A stretch of DNA of 64,000 nt from Acorus gramineus (lineage: Eukaryota; Streptophyta; Magnoliopsida; Acorales; Acoraceae), in contig CM060848.1 of the NCBI GenBank assembly GCA_030737835.1, positions 21,279,957 through 21,343,956 of the forward strand, written 5' to 3'. The position numbers and the translations under genes were made by a program. The notes under the pieces were generated by a model, which worked only from the letters and a program-made list of their open reading frames with translations, ran no database searches and was not told the origin of the DNA. Position 1 is the stretch's first letter, and the number at the start of each line of letters is the position of its first letter. Of this stretch, positions 1 to 13,000 are shown in pieces.

Positions 1-99
1 GGTGTTACTCATTTTTAGGCTTTACTTTTCATGGCTTTACACATCCTTCTGCCATACTTGTCAGCAACTGTATTTTATTAATTTGCTGAGAAGAATCAG

Positions 100-2333
100 A
101 ACTTTCATACAGGATTGGGCAGGATATGGTCGACTAATCAGAGTTATGCCAAATACTCCTGCCCTCATTGGTGAAGGGGCTTCTGGTAAGAGTTACATCT
201 TACTTCTTGCAGTTGTGCTCTTTGGTTAATGTTGTTCCTGAAATGTAAGATCTGGTAATGATTTTGCCTGTTTTAATTGATTATGCATTGGCATCAACAT
301 TTTCTATGTAAATAATGCAGATGAGTGTCAGCAGTCCCTAATATATTTATATATTCTTTCAGTTATGTGCCTGGGAGAAATGGCAACAAAAGAGGATCAA
401 GAACTTGTGGCAAGTCTGTTTAAAGCAGTTGGAAAGATATGGACAGCTGATGAAAAATATTTTGATGCTATCACTGGCTTGAGGTAAGTTCAAGAAATGA
501 GATGAAAAGCATCGAATCAGAGCAGTAATAATGTTTTTAATTCCTCTAATCTGCTTGAATGTCCTTGATGAACTGTGCAATTCCTTGTGTTTATCCTTTG
601 CAACTTCCTAAAATATTCAACTTTTATAAATGTTTAACTGAATACTTGTTCTAATGTGTGTTAATGTATTATTGTTATTGTTGGGTAGAGGTGGCCAGCT
701 TCAATTATTTTTTTCATTATGAAGCACTTTTGGTCATGATAAAATTCACTTTTTTAAATTTCAGTGGTAGCGGGCCAGCTTATGTATATGTTGCAATAGA
801 AGCTTTGGCTGATGGAGGAGTAGCTGCTGGTCTTCCACGGGATCTTGCATTGGGTTTAGCATCTCAAACTGTAAGTGTGAACTAATCCCACAGAACAAAG
901 ACTCTCCAACTATTGTGTAAACTCTTTTACAATAGTTAAGTTTTCACATGCTCTGTGTGACCCTGAATGAACTGCTCAAAGAAATATTGTGTGTTTTAGG
1001 AACATTTGAACTTTTTGGATGTGAAGTGTCAGAGATATGGCCAAATGTCCGTCTGTCAAATGTTTGAAAGGAGAGTCCATGTTGTTTAATTTTATGGAGA
1101 CTCCACATAATAAAGATTTTCTTCAAATTGGGAATCTGATGGAATGTAAGGGAAATGGTTCCACGTTCTTGTGCAATCGGAACATTTAGGGCTAGTTTGT
1201 TGGAACACCTGGGTAAATGACGTTTGAAACCTTCCATTTCTATGGTCATTCTTAAGCATCACTGGAAAATTTTCATTTATTTATCCTTCCCACAGAATCT
1301 ATTAGAATTAGATTCCTAGGGAAGGAGGAATTCTCCTTCTAAACCAGATATCAAACTGACCTTTACTTTAACGAAGTAGGGATATCATTATTGTACTATG
1401 AAAACGACATTTTAAACTCTGAATTACGTTGAGGTGTTTTCTTGTGACATTATGTATAGATGAGTAATATACATGTTCATCAATTTATGATTGTTAATAC
1501 AGATCCCTCGCTTGCTAATTCACCATGTTTAAAAAATTGACCCTTGATTATGATGACTGGCAAATATAAAAAAGCATTTAACTGATTCTTGTCTTGTGCT
1601 CTAATGATGTCTGATGAGTAGTGAGCGACTTTGTGAAAATTTTTAATTCATTTCGTCATTGATTATAAGAGAATTTTTTTTTCTGTTATTTGTTTTCTCT
1701 AATTTTTCTTTCTACCAGCGGGAGCTAGACTACCTCTTCTTCAATGTCCAGTATGACAGTGCAAATAGATGTAAACTTTACATTCATGGATGATCATAGT
1801 CCTACATATAGTCATAGATGCTGGTAGTATGACCAACAGTTTTCAGCCATAATTTCATCACTGTGATCATGGGCATTGTAGATGATAATCCATTATATCT
1901 CCATGGATGACTCTTGACCATACCTAGGAGTAGGCTTGAGAATTTAGATAATGACTGACAAAAGATTGGCTTTGGAAAAACATTCAAAGCTCAGTTCGCT
2001 GACCACCTACCTATCTAAAAATGAGAGTGGAATTAATGCTAGTAGCCTCACTTCATCTTTATGTCAACTTAGCATTCTATTTGATTTTCATAATGCGGTC
2101 AGTACATCCATAATTTTGTGAGATGATCAAATTTCATGGATTTACAGGTACTAGGAGCTGCAGGTATGCTAAACACGGGAAGGCATCCGGGACAGCTGAA
2201 AGATGACGTGACATCACCCGGAGGGACGACCATCGCCGGAATCCGAGAGTTGGAGAGAGGAGCATTCCGGGGGACCTTGATGAATGCCGTCGTAGCTGCA
2301 ACCGAACGAAGTAGAGAACTCTCAGAGTCGTAA
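100..2333 (+). CDS. P5CR: Pyrroline-5-carboxylate reductase, C-terminal part (5' end outside window)
   Basis: P5CR reduces pyrroline-5-carboxylate to proline with NAD(P)H, the last step of proline synthesis. Visible exons are about 100-185, 363-483, 765-870 and 2148-2333, joined by GT-AG introns with consistent phase (TAA at 2331). The translation carries [15 protein letters not shown], the [13 protein letters not shown] segment, the [19 protein letters not shown] start of the dimerisation domain, and [18 protein letters not shown], which fits the P5CR signature. About 165 residues are visible; plant P5CRs are usually about 275, so the NAD(P)-binding N-terminus lies left of the window. The acceptor of the first visible exon is uncertain (90, 93 or 99 are possible AGs). 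The last intron is long, about 1.28 kb, and holds nothing recognisable. No frameshift or in-frame stop is seen, so the gene looks functional. Identification is by family recognition. Confidence 0.93.
2020..2044 (+). repeat. 25-bp direct repeat, copy 1
   Basis: A 25-base string beginning AATGAGAGTGGAATTAATGC lies in the last intron of the P5CR gene. It recurs exactly at 6045-6069, about 4 kb downstream. It has no obvious function and may mark an old duplication or insertion. Confidence 0.7.
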
Positions 2334-2524
2334 AACCGTCCAGGGAAGGTGATGATCCATGAGGAATCAAAAGCCAGTGGCACAATTTTAGTAGAACTGT
2401 TTTAAATTTATGATGGCAGAGTCAGTGGTTTCTTTCCGCTCTGTTGTTTTTGCAATAGGATTCCTGGTATATGATTGTATTCCAGATAATTTTTTGCTTA
2501 TCACACTGAATGATCACTTTTCAC

Positions 2525-2900
2525 TAGGGATATCAATGGATCGGATTGGAGTCAGGTTTTGTGTAACCTGAATTCAACACAGTTTCACGATATCTGATTT
2601 CATACTAGTCTCATCCAGTCACGGGTTTTACATCATGAAATCCATCCTGGACCGTCCTATTTAGGACAGGTCAGATTGGATAGATCGGTTTTTATAGATG
2701 GCATGACTATATATATATAAAAAAAATTACATCACATATATATGTATTTTGTAATATAAACTGATTAAATGCTTTAAAATACATAAAAACATAAATTGTT
2801 CATTGTAACATTATCATGTAAAACAGTTGAAATTCCATTAAAAAATTCCAAAATATATAAGATGAAATAATTTTTTAAAATCAAATTTAATATGAACCAT
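2525..2900. mobile_element. Diverged, truncated hAT-type non-autonomous element
   Basis: The stretch begins TAGGGATATCAATGGATCGG, close to the terminal repeat of the intact element at 3916-4721. It continues with matching interior motifs in the same order (aaaatacataaaa, cataaattgttcat). No matching right end is found. I read it as an older, right-truncated relative of that element, and the right limit is approximate. Confidence 0.5.
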
Positions 2901-3308
2901 AATAGAGTTTGTAAAGTGAAATAATATTAGCCCAGCACATTTTAAACCAGCCAAAAGAGACATGTCTTCTTAGTTCTTATCCATCTTGAATGATATTGAA
3001 AAGAGTGTTGTTCCCCAGTTTTTTTTAGCCCCAATTTTATATATATATCGATGGAAAATCACTGAAGCATATATTTACATTAACGACATTTATGCTCCAA
3101 TAAAAATTTTTACATTTATCAAAAAATGCATCCATGAAATTCATGGGAGAATATATGTCATTTTTTATACAAACATGTACTTCATTAAATGAAGTATATT
3201 ATTATTAAAATATAAAAAATGGGTTGTATGTAATCCATCTATCTATCTACTAATGGGAAATGTTTTCAATTGCGTGTAACACTATTTTACATATTTATCC
3301 CTAATAAA

Positions 3309-3514
3309 TTTGTTAAAGTCTATTATTATCCAAAACTAATATTTAATCCCCTAATCTTATATTATAATTTTAAATAGATAATTAGATTTTATAAATCAAC
3401 CGAATTCAACTTTGTAACTCTTCTTATTTGTTAAAGTCTATTATTATCCAAAACTAATATTTAGTCTTTTAATCTTATCTTAGGATGTTAAATAGATAAT
3501 TAGATTTTATAAAT
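3309..3514 (+). repeat. Two-copy tandem repeat, period 118 bp
   Basis: A segment containing gttaaagtctattattatc and ending agataattagattttataa occurs at about 3309-3396 and again at 3427-3514, shifted by 118 bases with a few substitutions. It is AT-rich and non-coding. Confidence 0.7.
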
Positions 3515-3915
3515 TTATCTATATTCTATTCAAAATTTTAATGTCAATATACTTAAATGATAATATTAAATATTCAACAAATCTATCTTATTGAATTTAT
3601 ACAAAGGGCTTAATTAAATTTTTTTTATAGAAACATATGGTTAAGTTACACTTATAAGATTGAATTTCAACTTATAAGTGCTTTTTTAAATCTATTTATA
3701 TATTGTTTAAACCTTTTTAGCCAACTTTTTTTTTAACATTTATGTTTTTAGACATGTATATTAATAAAAATAATATTAATAAAGCATATAGATTTACTTA
3801 GATTGGATTTAAGTAAATGTACAATCAATTGGATTAGTAACCAAATCCCTAACGACGATAAAAGAAATCTTAATAACTTTCTTAAAATAAAAAATTTCAT
3901 ACGGTTTCATATAAG

Positions 3916-4721
3916 TAGGGATGGCAATGTGTCAGGTTGGAGTCGGGTTTAACTTCATTCACCCTGGATTTTACAATTTAAAATTTATATCAACTCTATT
4001 ACATTTCGAGTTTTATATCTTGAAATTCATATCCGCCCCATCTCAACCTGTTTAAAATGAGTTGGATTGCTCGGTCCCTATAATTAATATAATAAAAAAT
4101 TATATAACAGATTAAATTATTTTTTACATGAATGAGGATTACATTCATAAAAAAATTTCAATTTGTTTTTACATAAAAATGCTAAAATCTCAAAATACAT
4201 AAAACATAAATAGTTTATGACACCCATTACATACAAGATTTTGAAGTTAATTAAAATATTTTTTAATACATAATATAAATAGTTCATTCGAAATTACATA
4301 CAAGATCAAATAAATATTTTTTTTGACTTATATGTAAAAAGATAAAATATTGTAAAATATCAAACATCTTTTATTTTGAAGGTGAGACTGATTGATTTTA
4401 TTAAGGTGATGTATTTTGAATTTTCTCCCTGAGATTAGTGAGAATGAATGGATAGAGGAAAGAGAATGATAATAGTTGAGTTTTAATTTTTAACTTTGTT
4501 AGGAAATAATTTCATGTATAGTTTATAAATCCTAATGACTAAATATAGATCAGATTCACAGGTTAGGTTGGATTTTAAATATAAAAAACCCAAACCCAAG
4601 CCATGTATTACATGGGTCGGGGCGGGGTGGAGCGGATTTGAAAAACATGGAATCCAAATCTAACCCGATAGGTGCGGATCGGGTCCGGTTACCAATAAAA
4701 CCCAACCCATTGCCATCCTTA
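3916..4721. mobile_element. hAT-type non-autonomous transposon with 8-bp target duplication
   Basis: The ends are TAGGGATGGCAATG on the left and CATTGCCATCCTTA on the right, a near-perfect terminal inverted repeat. They are flanked by CATATAAG (3908-3915) and CATATAAT (4722-4729), an 8-bp target duplication with one mismatch. An 8-bp duplication and TA-GGG type ends are typical of hAT elements. The 806-bp body is AT-rich with GGGTCGGG-like subterminal repeats and no transposase reading frame, so it would depend on a transposase made elsewhere. Confidence 0.85.
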
Positions 4722-4729
4722 CATATAAT

Positions 4730-6480
4730 ATCCCATTTGGATCATGTCATTCATGGATTTTGATTCCATGTGATACCAGGAAAGTATGTAAAATCCAGTG
4801 TTTGGTTAGCGATAATCTTGATAGTAATTGTAGATCCCACTGGAATTAAAATGAAAGCACGTGAGATAATAGGGTGGTATCAAATTTCTACTCTTTTGTT
4901 GTGGTAATTTCAATTTTCACCAAGAATATTAAATTATATTATTATTCTACCATTTACATATTAATTAAATTACTATCTAAATTTTTTCTAAAATAAATGG
5001 CCTCTCTTTATTTACCCACCGTTTATATATTCGTTTTAATTTTATATAATCAGTTTTTTTTATTTATTTTCGTTAAATATTTATAAAAATATTTATAAAA
5101 ATTGACTCCTTTTTTATAATTATGATATAGATAAATAAATAAATTTTGCAAGTATATGTATAATAGTAAATGCATTTTAGACATTTAAACCAAAATCCTT
5201 ATAATTTTACCTGTGTGAACTAAACATTAGAAAATAATTCTTTAGATAAATCTAATAGCAAACCAAACAATCTGAAAAAATTATAATTCCTGATAAAATG
5301 ATTCCTGATAAAGTAATTCCATGAAAAAAAATTGACACAAAACCAAACCGGCCTAAGAAGCATATTCATTCCCCTCTCCCCATCTACATCTCCCTCTAAC
5401 TATTCTATATCCTAATCAAATGCCATTTTTTCACATTCATTTTTTTAACAAATCTCACAAAAAAACTTTCTTTAGAACAAAAAAAAACCTCTCGGATATA
5501 AATTCAAATTCATTCCTCCCTTCCCATCTATACTTACAAGCCCTCTACAAAAGTCATTCCATTTTTTTTTTTTTTTTGCAACATTATATGATATTATAGT
5601 TAGATTGGTTATATTTAATCATTTACTATATCTTTTTCAAAAATTTTGTGGGTAAATATGAATGAATGATTGTAGGACAAAAAAAAAAAAATTATTTAAA
5701 TTATGGGCATCACATCTATACATTCATTTGTTACTTGAATATATGAGTAATAGGCGACGCCACATGTGTGACTGTGGCGTCAATTGACCCTGTTCAATTT
5801 TTTTATAAATAAAACATTACCCCACTTGAACCTAAAACCTTGACTCAAAAAAAAAAGTGAGACTGGCTAGGGTAACACATGTTGTGGTGGGTCTATAATT
5901 TTTTCTTAAACAATCAACCCCACATCCGCATTGATCTAAAACCTTACCTTATTTTATAAAAAAAAAAAAACCTATTTGCTTCTAAGATTAGCGTTGATTT
6001 TACCGGTTGTGACTATAAGCCTTGAAAGAGTTTTTTCAAGAATTAATGAGAGTGGAATTAATGCTAGTAACCAAAGATCATCATTTGGTTTGAAGCCCAA
6101 AAATCTGCCCCGTTCACAAGCTAACCCAGCCCGGACTTGACCCACGGGCTGGCCCGTAGATCCATGTGGGTGAAAGAGGGGTATGTGGCTAGAATCACAT
6201 TAAATAAATTTTAATATTATAAATTTTGATATTATTTTAGTATTAATAAAAATGTACAATATGAAATTGAAAATTTTTTATTTAAAATCTGGAATCGGAG
6301 GCCGGCGTGCAGGGCCTGGGCCTGGTTGCCCGTCGCCGATGCCTGCCATTAGTCCCTGGAGCATATATATTCAAACCTCCCCCCCCCCCCCCCTTTGATT
6401 ATTATCCCACCCCATATATATATATATACCAATCTTTTACACAGTAAAATCCCACCTCACCTTTGCTGATCTTCCACATC
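4730..6480. other. AT-rich intergenic DNA, no gene recognised
   Basis: No coding signal is visible. It contains poly-A and poly-T runs, a possible MITE remnant near 4730-5350 (internal tgtttggtta and aaccaaaccggcc), the second copy of a 25-bp repeat at 6045-6069, a short GC-rich patch at 6290-6360 and a 15-base C run at 6379-6393. Confidence 0.6.
6045..6069 (+). repeat. 25-bp direct repeat, copy 2
   Basis: Exact second copy of the string at 2020-2044, in the same orientation. Confidence 0.7.
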
Positions 6481-6938
6481 GGCGCAGCCGTCCTGATTTT
6501 CCTTTCGTTTTCTATTGAAAAACACAAGTGACCCATCACATGTTCGACGATTTGCATACAAAAAGGTGTCCGCGCCCGCGCCGGAGGAGGCTGTCCACGG
6601 GCCAGCCCTGTCGGCCCACGAAAGGCTGCTGTGGAGGCACGAGGAGCGGAGGAGGAGCTATGATGCCCTTATTGGGTTCGCTACACGTCGATACCGGCGA
6701 AGACGGGACAACGGGGAGGGTTCAAAATGCCGGTCCGGCTCGGGCTGGGGAGTGGGTTCCTCTCCTTCCAAGAAACAGAATTTTCATATTTGAGAGGGGT
6801 GGGGTGAGTAAGGGGTGGAAATAAATACTGTCAGTTACCAAACAGTGTCTCCTCTCACTCACTATCATTCTTTCTGCAACACGTCCTCCTCCCCCATCCA
6901 TGCACCGTGCCACGTCATCAAACAACCAAACCCTTCTC

Positions 6939-6940
6939 TG

Positions 6941-6977
<37 letters not shown>

Positions 6978-6984
6978 AACACAC
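6939..6984 (+). repeat. (CT)n(CA)n microsatellite in the channel gene leader
   Basis: About ten CT units run straight into about fifteen CA units, ending some 38 bases before the ATG at 7022. It probably lies in the 5' untranslated leader. An ACGT-core site (CCACGTCA) sits just upstream at about 6910-6917. Confidence 0.8.
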
Positions 6985-7021
6985 TTCGAAAGGGAAAAAA
7001 AAAATAAAAAGGAGACGATCG

Positions 7022-10000
7022 ATGAACCCAGAGAGCTTGCTAGCGTCGGCGGGGATCAACATAGGGCTGGCCGTGCTCATCCTCTCTCTCTTCTCCGTCT
7101 TCAAGAAACAGCCCTTCAACGCCCCCGTCTACCTCGCCTCCTCCTCAGATGACCCGTCGTCCGCCTCCCGATTCGACTCCTGCTTCTCGCTCCGCCGGCT
7201 CCTCCCCTCCGCCTCCTGGATCAGGGACGCGTTCCGGGTGTCGGAGGATGAGGTCCTCCGGACTCGCGGGCTCGACGCGCTCGTCGTCCTCCGCCTCTTC
7301 AAACTCGGGTCAGTTACTTACGTGTCGATCTGATAATGCGTGTTTGTGTTTCTGGGTAATTTGTAAGCCCCGATTGGGTAGTAATAAATAATTATTTCAG
7401 TATAAGTAAAAAAATAAGTTTTTTTTTTTTTTTCTATTGTGTTTTTACTTTTTAGTTACTTGTTATCAGGAAATGTAATAATGAAGTTTTTATTGTTTGA
7501 TTGATAACAAAGAATGAGATGTAAATATTTATTTATAAAACATAAAAATTTAACATGTGATTTCTTTGATTTAATAGACCTGATTTAATAAAGGTGATAA
7601 CAGATGATTTGATATGTGTATCCCTTTATACCGATTGAATTAATTAAGTGGAATAATACAATTCTAAAGGGAATTGGTATATCAATACGAGCTTATTCTC
7701 ACTATTTCTAGCATAGATATACTTATTTATTCCTTGCAAACAAATAATTTTTTTGATCTTATTCTTCTCTATTCCTCTTCTACTCTCCCATCCAAACAGG
7801 GGGTTAAAAGAATAATGTTAGAGACAGCCCTGTAGATAATCTGTTTTGATTTTTTTTTTTAATAATAAACATTATATATACTTTGATAAAAAAATATATA
7901 TCATTTTATTTTAAATTAAATGACTTTTTTAACAAATGTAGATACATACTTCCCTGAACGATCATGGAGAGCAACATCACTAGAAAAAATGAATATGAAG
8001 ATCAGTGTTATTTTTGGAGGCTCCAAAGTCCAGAGAAACCCCCCCCCCCCTCCTGAGACTGGAACCCCACCCCTTTTTGTTTTTGTTTTTGTTTTTTTGG
8101 GGTGGGGGAGGTAAGGGAGGAAACAATAGAGGGAGAGAGAGAGAGAAAGAGGGGATCGGGAGGGAGGCAGAGGTGGCGGCGGCGGGTGGAGGAGGTGGCT
8201 ATCTGCCATCCTCCAGCCATCGCCCTCCCCACCACCGCTGCCCCCTCCTCTCTCTCTCTCTCTCTCCCCCCTTTCTTCTCCTGACACCCTCCACCTCCAC
8301 CATCTTCTCCACCCACCTCTGCCACCCTCTGGTCCACCTCCCCCTCTCTTCCTATTTTTTTTTCCACCCCCCTCCAAAAAATGGGGGTGGGGTGGCGTTA
8401 CATCCTTATATGCACTGGGTCTACCCTCCATTTTGTTTTGTCCTGCATGTTTAAGTGATTAAAAACATGCTTAACTGAATATGTAGATGCTCATGCAGAT
8501 AATTTAAGATGGCCACCTTCATTTTGTATTGTATTGCGTGTTTAATGTAGCTTTCGGTTCCATTTTTGGAGAGATGGATTTATAAATTCTATTTGTCGGA
8601 AATCTATCTTATGAGACCTTGAAATCTAAAATTTGCTTTTTAAGAGCCATCTTCCAATTTCCATGTTTGGGGAGATAGATTATGTTCTGTAACCACATGT
8701 TTATTGTAGCCTTTAGATTCACTTTTGGGGAGTTGGATTTTTAAATGATACTTCTTGGAAAATGTACATCTTATACACTTAGCCCCCGTTTTGGATAGAG
8801 AATTAAGTTATTATGAGGTTAATGATTATTCTAGTATAAATAAGGATAAAATGATTTTTTGTTTAGTTGTGTTTTGAATTATTTTCGTTGGAAACATAAT
8901 GATAAAGTTTTTGGTGTTTGGATAAAATGTGAATAAGATGTAGATAAGAATTTATAAATAGTGAAAAAATGATGATGGTTGATTTGACAATTGATTTATA
9001 AGAAGTGATGACAGTTGATTTAACAGTGGGTCCACATATTCTTTTGGGTTAAATATCATGTTCTATGGTTGACTGAAATCCATATATCATTTTATACAAG
9101 ACATACAAATTCTCATTTATTATAGTCTTCTAAACACTCATTTTGAGGATATTATGATTAATTTTGACTTATTCCATCCCTATTCTCCAACCAACCGTTG
9201 GCTAAAATTTTAAAATCTGCTTTCTAACAGCCATCTTCTCGTTGTCATGTTTGGAACAACTTTGAGCTAAAATCATATTTTTTTGGGATAAAGTCATATG
9301 CTAATATCAGGTTGTGGCTACATAGCAACATGAAAGTTCCTTAAACTTTTTGTGTTATTCGATATGAAGTATTACTATGGATCATAATTTCTTTCAGCTC
9401 GTGTTTCTTATTTATCAGGGACAGCAGGATAACAATTGATGTTGGTGTTAAATTGGTTGGCAAGAAAGTTATACACCCCCCCCCCCCCCCCCACAAAATA
9501 AAAATAAATAAAAAACCATTAATATTTCTTGTGATGGCTTGTCTCTGTATTCTTCCTCTCAAATTAATGTGCCTCCTCTTTTGATTATCTGCAATTTGTA
9601 ATATTGATTAATTGAATGAGTTTGTTGGTCTCCGATCTAACTTCAACTTGATTGAATGTTCGTTCGTAGGATCAAATTTTTCATGGTATGCTCTGTCGTT
9701 GGATTGGTGATTCTTGCCCCGGTCAATTGCATGGTCTACTCTGGACCATCACAGAGCAAATTGTCTCATTCCATGGATTCCTTTACTATTTCCAATGTTA
9801 AGAGCGGGTCTAATAGGTGAGGCTTTCTTGATACTTTGGCAGTGTTTGTGGATAAAGTTGACGACTTAGAATATAATTTTTTTGGGGTAGTGTTAGTAAA
9901 AAAATTATGCAGCTCTATTTTTATAATTATTGCCATGGATTTGTGGATTTATTTGTTAGTTAATGTGATTTGTGTAACTTGTGCTGCTTCCTTAAGTTGT

Positions 10001-13000
10001 TATCGTGTTTGTAAATCTTTTATTAGTGTTGATGCAGTGATTTCTTATTAGGATTCAACCTTAGCACCTGTAGGACATTGGCGAAAATAACAAAACACAC
10101 AATCAATATGCAGATTTTACTTGGTTTTGCAACTTGACTACATTTACGGAGGAAATGGTTCACTATATGAAGTAATTAAAATGCCAAAAATTGTCAGCCT
10201 CTCTCCTCACCACTCTCTTTCTCACAAAGCATCCTTGTGTGGCCACATTTATGATCATCCCCAGTAAGACAATTCTAGTGCCTTTTATGAGTGTCGCTTG
10301 GTCTTTTGGATTCAGATTAACTAGTCACTCGTGGCTGCATAGAATGCTCTTACAAAAATCTAGGTATTGTGTATCTATTTCTTATGAGATTAAACATCTC
10401 TACATATTAAACTAGACACATTTTATTCCAAGTTCAATTTACGTTTGATGGTTAATAAAATTTGTCCATTAATCACCATAGTCTTGAGATTTTTTTTTGA
10501 ATTTTTCTTACCATCTTAAAAATGTTATGCAAAGAACTTACCTGGATATCTTTCTTTTTTTTGCAGGCTTTGGGTGCATTTTTCATGCTTATATGTGATA
10601 TCTTTCTATGTTTTGTTCTTGTTGTATAAGGTGAGATTCCCATCCAGGTACTTTATGAAAAGCCACTGGCATAAAGTGGTGAAATAAAAACTTATCTACT
10701 TGCATACTAATTATTGAATGATTATTATTTGTTTTTTTTCTCTACATACAATTTGTGTCTCCTTTGGTTTGTCAAATATTTTTTCTTTATATGGCCTTCC
10801 ACACCACCTTGACACTTGGGTATGTATGCATTTCTCCTTTTGCTATAAAATGCATGAAGGCTGAATCTATAGGTGGTTAACATTTTAATCACGTGTTTGA
10901 ATTTAAAACAATACCCTACTACATCTGTTCTAGACCTATTTCCTTATCCTCAATGAGTAGCTTCTGCAACTTCTGGACAACTCATGTCTAATCATGTCTC
11001 ATGGAAAACTAAAGGTTAGTTTGATTATTAGAGTTAGGCACCCGCACCCTATGATTTGCTGAGGGATCTGAAGAATTTGATCTGCTAAAAAATTAATTGT
11101 ACTTTACTGATGGTTTTATCTATGTAGGAATACAAAAGTATAACACAAATAAGGATCCAATACATCTCTAATGTTCGGCATCGTCCCGATCAATTTACCA
11201 TATTGGTTCGTGGAATTCCAGTTTGCCTGGATCATGACGCTCGTGGATGTTCTGTGGATCACTTCTTCTCCAAGCACCATCCGTATACCTATCATTCTTA
11301 TCAAATGGTATATGATGGAAACAATATAGAGGACTTGATGGTAAGGGCACTAAATTTGCATGGGCTGAAAGTTTGTCCTTTTTTGTGTGTTGTTTAAACT
11401 TGCTGATATGGAAACATATTGCTATTACATGATGACTTTGCGCCCTTGAACTTCATATACTTGATATATTCTGAAATTCATTTTTTTTTCATATAATTTG
11501 TGTTATTTGTCCTTGTGTTTTTCTTCCTTATGAAAATTACTAACAAGATAGCCAGATCATTTTTTTGTAGAATATCCTTTTTTTTAAGAGGTTATTCATC
11601 ACCTTCAAAAATGTAGCCTATGCAGCTTTTCATTATTTTTAAATTTTAATTTGATTCCCTTCATATATTTTAATGTTATGTTTTTCAATACTAAATTGAA
11701 CTTATTGGGTATTTTCGAACCATGCAATGGCTAGAATTATCATGCATGTGTTTAGGACACACTATAGTGAACTCTCTTGTTAACATCAACATGAAATCCC
11801 TCTTGCTAATAATTCAATATGCTTCAAACCATTACATGTATTAAGTTTCTTGCCACTAGAATATTTTTCTATACCCCAATTTTCTTTTCAATTCTTCGTT
11901 CACCCAGTTGCAATTATCCCTTGCTGGTAAGAAATGGTTACATATCAGAAATATGAACAATTAGTACCAGTTCCGTGCAATGCATGTTGTTGCAATATTG
12001 ATATTGTAACTGTAAGAAATCTTGTTCCATGCACAAACCCATTGTTTCTATTCCATATTCCCTCTCGTCAGTGCATGCATTATTTTTTCCTTGTATTGTC
12101 ATATAAGAGTTAAGTTATAGAGCTTTTTTATGGATAAGCTGGGCTGCCTGGACCTGTTAGTCACCATCATGTTCTCAATTGCTGAGTTATACTCCAAAAT
12201 AGTAGGTTATAATCATCCTATAATTGGTGGTAAGATAGCTTGAGTCAAGGTCCCTTGGATGTAAATATTCTTGTCAACCATTAAAATATGTACTTCCTTT
12301 ACGTTTTTCACTATAATTCTTCAGAAAATGCAACTTTTTTTTTCCTTTTCTAGCATTTTTTTTTCCATCCCAACTCTATCACAACACCCATCATTATACA
12401 AAGATGCTCCATGCATACAACTTTTAACTGAGGAGTTGAGCCCTGGAAATCTAGACAAATTTCTCTAGGTCGTTTGATGGAAGATGTGGTAGTGAGTCAG
12501 GATAAAAGGCTCATTTCATGGCTGTACACTTATGTAGCAAATTTCCTGATGACAATAATTATGTTTCTATATTTAATTTTCAAAAACTTCCATTAGTAGT
12601 TTCTGTTGTAACGAAATGCAAATGATTCCACTATGGACATATTTTCCTTTCTATTTCATGTTTCTTTCAGAGATATTATTCAATTTTGTGAACTTTACAA
12701 ACTGCTTATATATAATTATATTTAGTGTACTGCAGCTTCCATTGAAAACAGAATTGAGAAATTGCGTCAGAGGACAGTGGCTAAAAAGAAAAATTGTGGC
12801 TCCATACTTTGTGGTTTATGCCAAGAAGACATTGGACATCTAGAAATCTTTGAAAAAAAGCTTCAAGTTATATATCATGACATATGCCTTCTACAGTGTG
12901 AAAACATACTTGAGCAGCAGGTAATTGTGGAAGATTATTTTTAGTGGCAGTGAAGTTTTTAGGTCTGCAACAAGTCCTTTCACATATGTTTTTATGAGGA

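Noticed and set aside
7916-8454. Several open frames of 60-171 codons on both strands
   Set aside because: They come from simple GA/CT and GGTGG sequence within an intron; the amino-acid strings are low-complexity runs and no family is recognisable.
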